A stretch of DNA of 62,000 nucleotides from Chrysomallon squamiferum (lineage: Eukaryota > Mollusca > Gastropoda > Neomphalida > Peltospiridae). Below the pieces are notes generated by a model. It saw only the letters and a program-made list of their open reading frames with translations, did no database searches and was not told the DNA's origin. Made by a program: the position numbers and the translations under genes. Below are positions 24,626-35,589 of this stretch, in pieces (position 1 is the first letter of the stretch; the number at the start of each line of letters is the position of its first letter). The DNA is taken from NCBI GenBank assembly GCA_012295275.1, contig CM022673.1, positions 13,165,788-13,227,787 on the forward strand. The letters run 5' to 3'.

Positions 24626-25266
24626 ATATAGGCTTATGTATGTAGCATAATCAAGTATGTATGTGTGAGTTGTATACATTTTATACACACACACACACAG
24701 AGAGATATACATACACACATACATGTTGCATTATGTCTACATATATATCTGTAGTATATAAATTTAATATCTATGAATCTACCTAAATACCTTTTATTTA
24801 CATTTCTATTAAAACTTTATCTTTTTTTTTTTTATGAATATTTATATAAGAAAATAACAAAATGCAACAAGTTTTTCTTTTCACTTTTATTTCTTTTTAA
24901 TAAAAATCTTAAAAGAAATTTTATTTCAAAGAAAAATTGGATGATATATTAAAATACAAAATACTATTGTTAAAACATAAATTTAAAATTTTTATGTAAT
25001 GATACAAAGTATTGTGCAATAATAGTTTAATAATTCATGTACTTTGTTCCCTGTGATTCAGAAACATTTAAAATAACCCAATAAAAAAAAAAAAAAATTC
25101 AATTTAAATTTAAATTAGAAGTTGTTTATCGCATATTTCTTAAAAGGAGATATTCTGAATCATTTTAATTTATGATATCATACATCTACGACATTTCAAC
25201 TGAGTGTATGAATCACATAGAGGGAGAAAGAGGGAGGAAAGGGATAAGGTGGGGAGAGAGAGAGAG

Positions 25267-25274
<8 letters not shown>
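24626..25274. other. AT-rich spacer with short CA repeats
   Basis: CA repeats near 24685-24722, poly-T and poly-A runs, then purine-rich sequence leading into the GA array. No gene is supported. Confidence 0.6.

Positions 25275-25350
<76 letters not shown>
25275..25350. repeat. (GA)38 microsatellite
   Basis: Pure GA tract of about 76 bp, preceded by degenerate GA-rich sequence from 25220. Confidence 0.98.
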
Positions 25351-25361
<11 letters not shown>

Positions 25362-25860
25362 TCTCTACCATACTTTCATATATCTTACACTTAGATAATT
25401 ACTATTAATACTAATGGATGGTGGGATCAAATCTTGGACTATCAAGGTAGCAATGTTATTGTTATTCCCACTGCTGTTGTTACTGTATAAATCATCCCTA
25501 AAATAAAGTGTAACATCAATTCTAGTAAAACTGTGCAGACTTCCCTGGAAAGCATTTTTAAAGAAGACTGGCTTATTGTGAAAAATCAAGTAGCTGGAAA
25601 AAAAATATATATATTCATGAGCACCACCCTCTACTAACAGTGTATGGACCTCCCTACAACATACCATTTGAAAACTAGACTGTTTGCTGTTAAATATAAA
25701 GGGATAAGTTACACGTACAGGTTAATATACAACATCTATTAAAATTATTTCAAAGTCACATGATCTGTGCCTTTCTACAGGTGGCAATAATAAATATCAA
25801 TAAAGTCAATATAACTAGAAAGATCCAACAAATAAAGGTTTAATAGATTATAAAAAAATT

Positions 25861-25897
<37 letters not shown>

Positions 25898-25982
25898 ATG
25901 ACCAATAAAGATAAAGAAAAAAGATGTACAGTAAATGTTTGAGAAAAATTATTTATAGATGATAAAATGAAATTTCTGTTGT

Positions 25983-26019
<37 letters not shown>

Positions 26020-26040
26020 TTTTCATCATCTTCAGTTTTA
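25351..26040. other. spacer with poly-A and AAT runs
   Basis: 25400-25790 is mixed and unrecognised. Poly-A occupies about 25865-25894 and AAT triplets about 25986-26018. Confidence 0.55.
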
Positions 26041-26256
26041 TTTATGGTCCCATATCTCTTTGTATTCCTTCCTACATCCCACTGTTCTCAATCCTGTATC
26101 CTATTTTCTTCAATCCTGCTTCCCATTATTTTCTATTCCATATCTGCTATTTTCAGTTCCATTTCCCATTACCTTCAATCCAATATCCCATTTTCCTTAA
26201 TCCTATATCCCTTTATCTTCAATCCCATATCCCATATTCTCCAGTGCTATTTCCCA
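26041..26256. repeat. diverged 22-bp minisatellite, left flank
   Basis: CAATCC, CCATATCCCATT and TTCCCATT words recur at about 20-25 bp. They match the unit of the array to the right but are heavily diverged, as expected of the oldest part of a growing array. Confidence 0.75.
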
Positions 26257-26520
26257 TTTCCTTCAGTACCACTTCCCATTATCTTCAGTACTATTTCCCA
26301 TTATCTTCAGTAACACTTCACATTATCTTCAGTACTATTTCCCATTATCTTCAGTACCACTTCCCATTATCTTCAGTACTATTTCCCATTATCTTCAGTA
26401 ACACTTCACATTATCTTCAGTACTATTTCCCATTATCTTCAGTACCACTTCCCATTATCTTCAGTACTATTTCCCATTATCTTCAGTAACACTTCACATT
26501 ATCTTCAGTACTATTTCCCA
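26257..26520. repeat. 22-bp minisatellite in exact 88-bp higher-order repeats
   Basis: Twelve units of about 22 bp share TTATCTTCAGTA and differ in the following ten bases: CTATTTCCCA (A), CCACTTCCCA (B) or ACACTTCACA (C). Their order is B-A-C-A three times, giving an 88-bp higher-order unit at 26257, 26345 and 26433. The later copies look identical to each other, so the 88-bp block itself has amplified recently. Tyr/Phe/Ser/Pro frames reading through it are artefacts. Confidence 0.95.
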
Positions 26521-26630
26521 TTATCTTCAGTTACCATTTCACATTTCAGTACCACTTCACATTATTTTCTATTGCATTTCACATTTTCTTCAGTCCTATT
26601 TCTTATTATCTTTAGTCCCATTTTCCATTA
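26521..26630. repeat. diverged linker of the 22-bp minisatellite
   Basis: Irregular units with CACATTATTTTC, TTCACATTTTCTTC and CCATTTTCCATTATG words connect the two homogeneous arrays. Confidence 0.7.
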
Positions 26631-26851
26631 TGATCAATACCATATCTTATTATCATCATTACCATATCCCATTATCATCAATACCATATTCCATTATCAT
26701 CATTACCATATCCCATTATCATCAATACCATATCCCATTATCATCATTACCATATCCCATTATCATCAATACCATATCCCATTATCATCAATACCATATC
26801 CCATTATCATCATTACCATATCCCATTATCATCAATACCATATCCAATTAT
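26631..26851. repeat. sister 22-bp minisatellite, mainly alternating units
   Basis: About ten 22-bp units based on TTATCATCAATACCATATCC, alternating with a variant having CATTACC in place of CAATACC. They differ from the left array at a few fixed positions, so the two arrays share an ancestor but were homogenised separately. Confidence 0.93.
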
Positions 26852-26869
26852 TTTCTATTCCATTATCCA

Positions 26870-27350
26870 GGGTTATTCTGTTATCCATTCAGTCTTCCAC
26901 TTCTTGCAATCAAGACACTTTCAAATCACCTGAGTCCAGCCAAGCAAGGACAATGTCCAGCAATAAAACTTGACCTCCACGATGGTGGTGACAAAACAGT
27001 CTGGCCACTACGAGTCTCACCGGAGCGATTGGTCAGTGCAAATAGCCGCTGGTCCGAGGATTACCGTGTTTGTTGCATTGTCGGAAACTCTGACCACCTA
27101 CTGTCATATCAACTGCGCAGAGCTGGGCTCCACAGTCCTGTTCAAACAGTGTAATGGCTTCTTTGCATTGTCTTGTGGACTAAGAGATTTCCTGGGTTTA
27201 GTCAGCACTGGCTGGTGTTAATGGTATTAACAGTCCGAATACCATTAGCTACACGTCTGGCTTTAAATGTACAACTTGCATTAATATTCACCTGCACCTG
27301 GTTCACCTGCACCTGGTTCACCTGTCAGTCCATTTAGTTTCAATGTGGGT
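26870..27350. promoter_or_regulatory. GC-richer unique block, candidate regulatory or exonic sequence
   Basis: About 480 bp with the least AT-biased composition nearby and several CpGs, for example around 27000-27070. It contains a 10-bp inverted repeat (27219-27228 with 27238-27247, 9-base loop) and a CACCTG cluster. Plus-strand frames (to 27154 and 26970-27221) have no recognised domain; part of the first is translated minisatellite. It is not called as a gene. Confidence 0.35.
27289..27324 (+). promoter_or_regulatory. cluster of five CACCTG E-boxes
   Basis: CACCTG occurs at 27289, 27295, 27304, 27310 and 27319, generated by a 15-bp tandem repeat of CACCTGCACCTGGTT. CACCTG is the E-box form bound by Snail/ZEB zinc fingers and some bHLH factors, which is established for those families. 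Binding here is inference. Confidence 0.4.
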
Positions 27351-29377
27351 ACTTTTACATGTGTTAAGAATTTGAAAATTTTGTCTTATTTAAAAAAAAA
27401 AAAAAAAAAAAAAGAAAATTAAAAAAAATGTTTGATGTTGAAGTGATTAAAAGTGTGGATGTATGAACAACGAGACTGAAGTATGAAAGTAGTTGATATT
27501 TTTTCTCAGCTTTGTTTGAGCTGGTTGATATTTCCTTTTGTACTTAGTGAGAGAGTAAAAATGTCTATAATAGAGAAGTGGTTTAAAGGTTAAAATAAAA
27601 ATAATGTTGTGTAGTGGACGGATTTTTAAAATGTCACCACAGAGTTTTTATTTTAATGGGGTCTTTTGGGGTTTTTTTTTTTTTTTTTTTAGTCAGCCAT
27701 CTTGTGTGGGCTTTTTATTGTTAAAGAGTCTGAACAGTGGACAAGAGCAGAAATGAAAGCAATATTATATGACAACAAATAATAGATGATTTCTCCTTTT
27801 TCTTTAAAACCCTTTTTTTTTCTTCTTTTTTTTTTTCAAAAATCCAATTTTAAAACATATTTCATTTACATAATTGTGAGAGAGAAAAAAAATGTATAAT
27901 AGATTTGTTTTCCAAAAATTTAATTATCTTTATTTTTAGTTTGATAAATGCCTTTTTAGAGATTTTTTTTTTCCCCCTTTAAACTTTAATTATTTAAATT
28001 TTCTTAATTATTTTTGAAATCTTTGTGGTTTTGGGTTGCTTTTTGTTTTTTGTCTTTTCTTTTTAATTGATTGGTCTGTGAGATTTTTTTTTTTTTAAAT
28101 TTATTAGTTAAGTGCTGTGTTTTTTGTTTTTCAGATATTTGTATTTAGTAACTAAGAATCTTGCAGTTGTTATGTAATAGTAGTTGATATGTGAATTGTG
28201 ACAATTAATTTTAAAAAGAAATGAGTAAAAATCAACACCATGTAATAATTATACTTATCACAGATTTATAATCTAAACCAAACACTTTATGTAAAAAAAA
28301 TTATAATCTACTCCAATAGTACATTTTGTGTAATTTAAAACAGTACTGTATTTTATTAAGAAAAAGTCATTATCTACATTAATGACTATATGTAGAGATA
28401 ATTATAATCTAAACCACATAATTTATAATTGTTCATATACATTTTTAAATTCCCACTTTTTAAAACATTTATGTAAAAACTATTTAAAATAACAAAACTG
28501 TTGAAAATTAAATTTAACTGTTGTTATTTGTCAATTCCAATTTTCAAAGAAATGTCATTTTTTTTATTATTATTATTTTATTTTATTTTTACTTTTATTT
28601 ATTTATTTATTTTTTTTTTTAAAATCTTATTTATTTATTTTATTTTCAATTTTCTTTTTTTGTTACAGAAAAATAAATTAATATTTTTTATAAAAAAATA
28701 GCTGAAAAAAAGGAAAAAAATCAATGGCAGAAGATCAAAGAAAATGATTTTTTTTTTTGAAGTAATAAAAATGACATCAGAATCAATTTACATAAAGTAA
28801 AGGTTTAAAATACAGTAATTCACTTTATATTTCTTCTTTTTTTTTTTTCCCTTTCTTTCTCATAAACTTTGAAATTCAATATATCAGACATTAACTTATA
28901 TATATCACACTTAATTTTTTATTAAATTTTAATATCTGAATTTAAAAAAATATAAAATTTATTAAAAAAAAATCACAATATTAATAAGTGAAGTTAAATT
29001 ACAAATTTTTGGGATCCAGATTAGAAATTATTATTTTAGTTTCATTTTAATTTAATTTTAATTTTAATTTTTTTTTATTGTAGTTTTCTGAACTTGACTT
29101 GGGTTGTGTCTCACAACACAGTTTTTTTAAATTTTTTTACTCATTAATGAAAAAAAAAAAAATTAGAACTGGACAGGTCAAGTGAAAAAAGTCATTGGTT
29201 AATGGATCATTACAGACAGAAGACCTAATTAAATAACGTTTTTTATTTTATTTTATTTTTTTTTTAAAGTAATCAGGCACATTTAACTAACAAATAAAAA
29301 TGTTATAGAAATATTTGATTTCCATCGTTAAGAAAGATTCATTCTTTTTTGGTTTTAACTGCAGTCAGTGTGTTGTG
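27351..29377. other. long AT-rich spacer
   Basis: About 2 kb of AT-rich DNA with poly-A (about 27391-27413), poly-T (about 27671-27690) and TTTA tracts (28560-28650). One YY1-like GCCATCTTG lies at 27696-27704. No gene, RNA or mobile element could be recognised. Confidence 0.6.
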
Positions 29378-29958
29378 GATGGAAAGACTGATGGAAAAAG
29401 TGGATGGATGGACAAATGGATAAATGAAAGAATGATGCTTTACTGGATTGACGAATGAATGGCAAGATACAGAAACTGATGGGTTGAGGGAAGCAGGGAC
29501 AAACCAAAGAATGAATGGATAGATGGATGGATGGATGAATGGATGGATGGATGGATGGATGGATGGATGAATGGATGGATGGATGGATGAATGAAAGGAT
29601 GAATGGATGGATGGATGGATGAATGAATGGATGGACGGATGAATGTATGGATGAATGAATGAATGGATGGATGGATGGATGGATGAATGAATGGATGAAT
29701 GGATGGATGGATGAATGGATGGATGGATGAATGGATGGATGGATGAATTAATGAATGGATGAATGGATGGATGGATTGATGAATGAATGGATGGATGGAT
29801 GGATGGATGAATGAATGAATGGATGGATGGATGAATGGATGAATGGATGGATGGATGGATGAATTAATGAATGGATGGATGGATTGATAAATGAATGGAT
29901 GGACAGATGGATGGATGGATGAATGAATGAATGGATGGATGGATGGATGGACAGATGA
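29378..29958. repeat. GGAT/GAAT tetranucleotide array
   Basis: About 580 bp of GGAT with interspersed GAAT, GACA and ATTA variants. A longer pattern with GAATTAATGAATGG recurs at 29745 and 29861, so segments of about 110-116 bp have duplicated within the array. Stops in all frames rule out a protein. Confidence 0.95.
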
Positions 29959-30019
29959 GTGAAGAAATGAACATATGTTGTAGAGACAGACTGTCAGACA
30001 AATATAACTTTTTTTTCTG

Positions 30020-30560
30020 CTAAGTATTACTGAAAAAAGCGAATGAACTGTTGGCTCCCGAACTGGTTGAGTTCACAGATGTTATCAGAAACACATCTCT
30101 GGTGAAGCAGCGACAGTGCCTTCGTGTGCCAGCCCAGCACACAAAACCTTCCTTTCTCTCCTGCGTTAATTCTCTTCGTTAGACGCAAATGAACAAATTA
30201 CTACAATTTGACACCCGTCTGAATAATTGAAACAGTTTGTCGCAGCCCGATAAATTATTCAAACAACCCGAGCTGGAGAATCGTCGTCCGTGTGCAGCTG
30301 AATGCAGTATACAGCTTGTACTTTCTGGTGCATTCTAGTAATTGCTGCATCTTAATAAAGCTACAGAGGTTTTTTTTTTTTTTTTTTTGGCTTTCAAAGC
30401 TTTCTCATGCAGATGAATCTAATTGATGTTTTAAATAATTCCCATTGTTCACGATGTTTTTTTCACAGATCATGAAACGCAGGGTGTCGGAATGAATGGT
30501 TAATAGATTTACGTTGTTCTGTTTTTATGCGAGATTGAGTCTGGTCTGCAAAATGAAAAT
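30020..30560. promoter_or_regulatory. large candidate conserved non-coding element
   Basis: The most element-like block in the window: more than 500 bp of complex, CpG-bearing sequence interrupted by one poly-T run (about 30370-30388). It carries homeodomain/POU-type words such as CAGATGAATCTAATTGATG (30409-30427), GATAAATTATTCAAAC (30249-30264) and TAATAGATTT. No coding frame of interest. This is typical texture for developmental enhancers; conservation is untested. Confidence 0.4.
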
Positions 30561-30767
30561 TAAATTTACTGGAAGTTTTTTTTTATTTGTTTATTCATTT
30601 TTCCTTATTGGTATTTTGAAGAAATTTAATTTAAATTTGTTCCAGACACAGATCAAGGATTTTTGAAAAATGTTTATTAATTGTTGAAATGAGATAGGTG
30701 TTAAATATAATGTTAGTAATAATGCAATGATTTAAAATCATAAAAATAATAAAAAATAAAAAAAAAA

Positions 30768-30820
<53 letters not shown>

Positions 30821-31240
30821 TAATAATAATAGATAATTCAAATAATAATGATAATTATAATTAATTCAGATTGATACAGCTATATTTATAAATAGAATGC
30901 CTCTTTGACTGAAGCAAAAAGTCTACAGGTGAGACAAATTCTACTTCTCTAAACTTAAAGAAATATTTAGTGATGGATTCTATAAAATGACTGATGAAAA
31001 TTTTGATTACATTTTAATGAAATAGTTGAAATCTACTTCAAGCTAATAAAGTGAAAATGTGTAAATTAGAAAATGAGAAATGACACAGAATATTATATAT
31101 AAACTGACTGAAGCAAATACTCTGTAGGTGAGATGATGAGTCATGACAATATAAAACTGAACTTAATCACTTGTCTGTAGATGACACTAAGACACTGAGT
31201 TAAAGAGAGAAATAATGAAGGGTCAAATCAAATAGACAAA
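30561..31240. other. AT-rich spacer with AAT array
   Basis: AAT triplets at about 30766-30832. The remaining sequence is AT-rich and unrecognised. Confidence 0.6.
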
Positions 31241-31398
31241 AAGATAGACACAGAGAGAGAGAGCGAAAGAAAAAAACCAAAAGAAAAAAACCAAAAGAAA
31301 AACGTGTATGTCTGTGTATAATAATGTCCATATCTATGTGCATACATGTGTTGACATCTGTGTGTGTGTCTGTGTGTGTGTGTGTATGTGTGGGTGTG

Positions 31399-31448
<50 letters not shown>

Positions 31449-31450
31449 TA
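31241..31450. repeat. GA stub and TG microsatellite
   Basis: Short GA run near 31250-31262, a repeated AAAACCAAAAGAAA word, and TG repeats from about 31359 to 31446. Confidence 0.93.
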
Positions 31451-31800
31451 CACTCTATAACCTTGTTTATAATTGTTTCGCCACAACACAAGGACAATGG
31501 AAGTGTACAACAAATTGATCATTTATCAACTGATCTGAATGGTCAGTGCTGACCACTGGTCACAGGTGTGGTCAGGTAATTATTTCTGCAGTAGGATCAG
31601 CTTTCAGAATGGATTGTATGTTTTCCTGACAATGGAGACAACAGTGGGCAAAATTAATAAAAATAATTTAATTCTGCTAATCACACTGGTCTGTGTAATC
31701 TCCAATTATGTTTTGATCTTTGTTAATGATAATATTTATGTATTTGTTTAATTTCTGTGATATCGAACTGAATGGAAAGAATCCAAGAAAACAAAATACT
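31451..31800. promoter_or_regulatory. unique stretch with GGTCA half-site cluster
   Basis: 31490-31640 is complex. GGTCA or its complement occurs at 31541, 31550, 31558 and 31570; the first two form the palindrome GGTCAGTGCTGACC. Nuclear receptors bind GGTCA half-sites, which is established, but the 4-base spacing of the palindrome is not the classic 3. Confidence 0.3.
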
Positions 31801-31928
31801 TGTATATATACTTATGTTAATCAAAATAAGATAAGATAAAATAAATAAATAAAAAATAAATAAATAGAATAGAAAATAATAAAAATAATAATAAAATAAT
31901 AAGTAAATAAATTAATAAATTAATATAA

Positions 31929-31967
<39 letters not shown>

Positions 31968-32563
31968 ATACATAAATACTAAATAAATAAATTACTTTAT
32001 TTTATTTTAACATAAAATTTAAAAACATAAAACAAATAAATACAGATTTAAAGCAGTAACAGATATTTAAACAAGTAAATAATTGAATTCAACAAACCAA
32101 AAAATACAAGTGTGATAATAATAAAAATAAATAAATAAAGAAGGACAGAAATGCAGAAAAATAAACAAAAAAATTAATAAAACACATAATCATATTTACA
32201 GACAATCCATATTTTCAGAAACTAAAAGCGACATAAAAAAAATGGTAAAAAAATGTTTATAGTAAACTGACTGAAATCAAATTGTCTTGTTGTAATATAA
32301 TAGAAAATATAAAGAAATAAAATCTCTGCATATCAGTTACAATTAGTGACAAAAAGATTTAAATTGCATTAAGATAAGAGTTTTATAATAAATTTATTCT
32401 GTTCAATACAAAACAGTTTAGAACAAAAAAAAAAAAAAATAAAAGAAAAGAATGAAAACAAAGGAACAAAGAAAGGAAGAATGTAAAAAAAAAAGAAAAA
32501 AAAAAATACCAATAACAATAATAACAATAATAATAATGATAATAATGATACATAATTATAATT

Positions 32564-32595
<32 letters not shown>

Positions 32596-32640
32596 TATTA
32601 TTATTATATAAAATCCAGGTAATAAATAAAAATTAAACAA
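31801..32640. repeat. AAAT-rich tract and AAT/ATC triplets
   Basis: AAAT tetramers at 31835-31990, A-rich sequence to 32500, then AAT and ATC triplets (32515-32608). No gene is supported. Confidence 0.8.
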
Positions 32641-33479
32641 AAAACACCAGTAAATTTAAGTCAGTAAATACTTAAACAAATTCAAACTCTTATCATTAAG
32701 ATAAGTCGTGTTGTTGTAGTTTTGTGGGTTTTTTTTTTTTCAAATCAAATTTTGCTGGCAAATCTCACACTCACACAAAATTACAAACGTACAAGTCCGT
32801 GTGAAACCCACTGAACCAACAAACCTGGGGTTTTTTCTGTGATTACAAAAAGTCATTTCAAGTGGAAAGAAAAAAAAAAAGAGAGAGAGAGAGGAAAAAA
32901 AGGAAGCTGGTTTCCATTAAAGTAGTTTTACACAAAAAGCAGGCAAGTGAAAACTACTGGGAAAAGGTGACAGGAAAAAGGTGATTAAAAAAGGAAAAAA
33001 AAGAAAAAGAAAAATAAAAAAGATGGTGATATCTATGTTATTTATTCCTTTTTTGAAATTTATTTTATGTCATTAAATTGTTGTTTTTGTTGTTGTCATT
33101 GTTGTTATTATTATTCTTGTTGTTGTTGAGTTGTCATTGTTTTTATTATTATTAATATTACTATTGTTATTATTGTTGTTGTTGTTGTTATTATTATTAA
33201 ATACTGATTACGATTTAATAATTAATTCATTCATTAGTTAAAAATAAATATGCTAAAATATCAAACCAGATTTTAAACAAATTTAACTAAAAGAAAACCA
33301 CCAAAACCCCATGTTATGAAAAATATAACACAAATTCTTAAATTTATAAAAATAAAATAAAAAAATATTAATATTAAAACACAACTCAAAAAAACCACAA
33401 TAACATGAAAACTAGCTTTTAAAAAAATATATATATATCAGCCAAACAAAAGAGCCAATTACACTGTTATTTATAAACT
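32641..33479. other. AT-rich spacer with TTG/TTA triplets
   Basis: 32690-32860 is mixed with poly-T. TTG/TTA triplets occupy about 33080-33200. The rest is AT-rich. Confidence 0.6.
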
Positions 33480-33740
33480 ATAAAGCAAAATGATAGGATT
33501 TCCTATCCGTGTCCAATTTTACAATAAATCCCCTATTATCAGCATGTAGATTATTTTTCCATTATTTTCACATTTGTGATTATCTCTCTCCCATGTTTCA
33601 CACACTCAGAGGTTAAAAGGACAAATGAACTCCGATGGAGAAGATGTATGTGTTACAATGGTGACAGTATTTGTGCACGTTATTTTTGTCGTTCTGTTTC
33701 AGTACTTTCAAATGAATAAATATTAACACAGATCATTAAA
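33480..33740. promoter_or_regulatory. candidate conserved non-coding block
   Basis: Complex 250-bp block with the perfect inverted repeat GATAGGATTTCCTATC (33492-33507), GATA and CACGTT-like words. It ends at a degenerate TATC repeat. No coding frame. Confidence 0.3.
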
Positions 33741-33744
33741 GGGT

Positions 33745-33935
33745 TTAATAGCAAATCTCTCTATATATAACTACCTATCTATCTCTCTCTTTATTTATCT
33801 ACCTATCTCACTATGTCTATTTCTATCCGTTTATATATCTACGTGTCTATATTTGTCTGTCTATCAATATATGTCTCTCTTTGTATACCTATCTATATAT
33901 CTATGTCTGTCTATCTCTCTGTCTATTTATCGTTT
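33745..33935. repeat. degenerate TATC/TCTG tetranucleotide tract
   Basis: About 190 bp of CTATCTATC, TATCTCTC and TGTCTATC words, a decayed TATC microsatellite. Confidence 0.85.
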
Positions 33936-34199
33936 TCCATCGCACTCTTTCTCTCTCCTGTACTCACTGTATCCCATTTTCTTTATACATTTCACTAACA
34001 AACTAGTATAAAATATCTTGTTACTTTCTCCATTCTGACACAGTCTCTCTGATAATCTATAAATGCTTATCAGTCATTATTATTATTTGTTTGCATGTAC
34101 ATACACACATTGACCAATATATACATATTGATACGAGTTCAGACTAGCACATACATTCAGAGATATATTTGCTCATAAAGACACCATGACATTTGTAAC
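33936..34199. other. spacer
   Basis: Mixed AT-rich sequence with ACATAC words leading into the next microsatellite; nothing recognised. Confidence 0.5.
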
Positions 34200-34209
34200 A
34201 CACATAGTG

Positions 34210-34243
<34 letters not shown>

Positions 34244-34328
34244 TACACACACACACACAGACATACACATGCAGACAATACACACAGACAATACACACAC
34301 ACACACACATACAAACACACAGACTATA
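34200..34328. repeat. CATA/AT/CA compound microsatellite
   Basis: CATA tetramers at about 34211-34237, a short AT run and CA-rich sequence to 34325. Confidence 0.92.
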
Positions 34329-34734
34329 TGTACAATCCAGCCTTTCTCAGAACATCTCTGACAAGATATGAATTTCTCACAGAATCTTGTTGAATTAAGA
34401 CCCTAGTAAGAATCTAATCAGACCTCAAAATACTTTGTCATTACCTCTAGACAATCACATCAGTTTACAACAATTCCATTATTCCAAAACAAAATTAAAA
34501 ATCTCATCATGTTACCACGGAAACCAGCAAGTGCACCAAGTTCAAAAGAATTTTTTGTTTTGTACTCGTTTTGTAAATCAGTTTTAACATTTTTGTTATG
34601 ATCTAATTAGAAAATTTCTGGATTCAGAAAAAAAAAAAGGTGTTTAATTCACACTTTCACTGGTTAAAAAAAGACTGAAAAATAATTTTAAAAAAATCAT
34701 TCTCCTAATTATTTCACTGTAATCAGGTATCAAA
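34329..34734. other. spacer
   Basis: Complex but AT-rich sequence without recognisable gene or element. Confidence 0.45.
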
Positions 34735-34985
34735 ACTGATTATGTTTTGAAATATATATATATTTCTGGATTGGGAAAAATATGCAAAATACAAGTTAGA
34801 TTGGGAAAAAAAACTGAATTAAAAAAAATATAATTATATTCTGAAAGTTTTTCTTGAATTGTTTTCATTATGATGTGGCTGCTACATTAATTAAAGTTTT
34901 AAAATAACTATGTGTTTGGATTAGGAAAAAGTAAAAAAACAATATGAATTAGATTGGGAAAACAATTAAAATTTTGTTTTTATAC
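34735..34985. repeat. diverged tandem duplication with GATTGGGAAAA words
   Basis: A block with GGATTGGGAAAAA (34773) then TTAGATTGGGAAAA (34797) is repeated as GGATTAGGAAAAA (34918) then TTAGATTGGGAAAA (34949), about 145-152 bp later. The same word occurs singly at 16233, 38385 and 40400. Confidence 0.6.
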
Positions 34986-35589
34986 AATTATGTTATGGAT
35001 ATCATTTTTCATTTAAAAAAAAAAAAATCAAGTTTTATTGTAATGTTACTGAAATACAGGAATTATTTGAGAATGTTTGAAATTTAACAAAATATCATAC
35101 AGAAAGTTACAGATTTTATTATTTGTATAAGCATACATATTTACATGATCACCATATTTACACAATACTGTCTAACTACAGATTTCATATTTACACGTTT
35201 TTACTTCAGGAGAATGTCTATACTTTCATTATTATGTGTGTTTTTTAAAACAAAATACTGACTACAAAAATATGTACATTTTATGATTTAAACAGTAAAT
35301 TAAAATACAAGGGTTAATGAATAACCATAAAACATTTTTTCTTCTTTGTCTAGTAAAAAACTAATGACAGTCAGTTCATCTTGGGGCATGTAACTGAAAA
35401 AACAGCTTGTAAATCACAAGAGGAAATTAATTTTTAAACTTTCTTTCTCACTGGAGATTTCTCCAAGGGAGATAAGTGGACAGTTATTTGCAAAATGATG
35501 GATTGTAACTGGTTAATACAAGATGTTTTGGTAGTCAGATTTTAAGTAATAACTGAATAGAGGGGTGACAAAATAGCAGTTGTTAGTTG
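34986..35589. other. AT-rich spacer
   Basis: AT-rich, with one CCAAGGGAGATAAGTG motif at 35463-35478 preceded by GGAGATTTCTCC (35453-35464), which is self-complementary. No gene is supported. Confidence 0.5.

Noticed and set aside
25410-25445. GGGATCAAATCTTGG, a B-box-like word on the plus strand
   Set aside because: No A-box at suitable spacing upstream, where sequence is AT-rich; unlike the three minus-strand SINE candidates.
26044-27154. Plus-strand frames of up to 174 residues rich in Tyr, Pro, Ser and Ile
   Set aside because: They read through 22-bp minisatellite arrays; periodicity of 66 bases explains the open frames. The non-repeat tail has no known domain.
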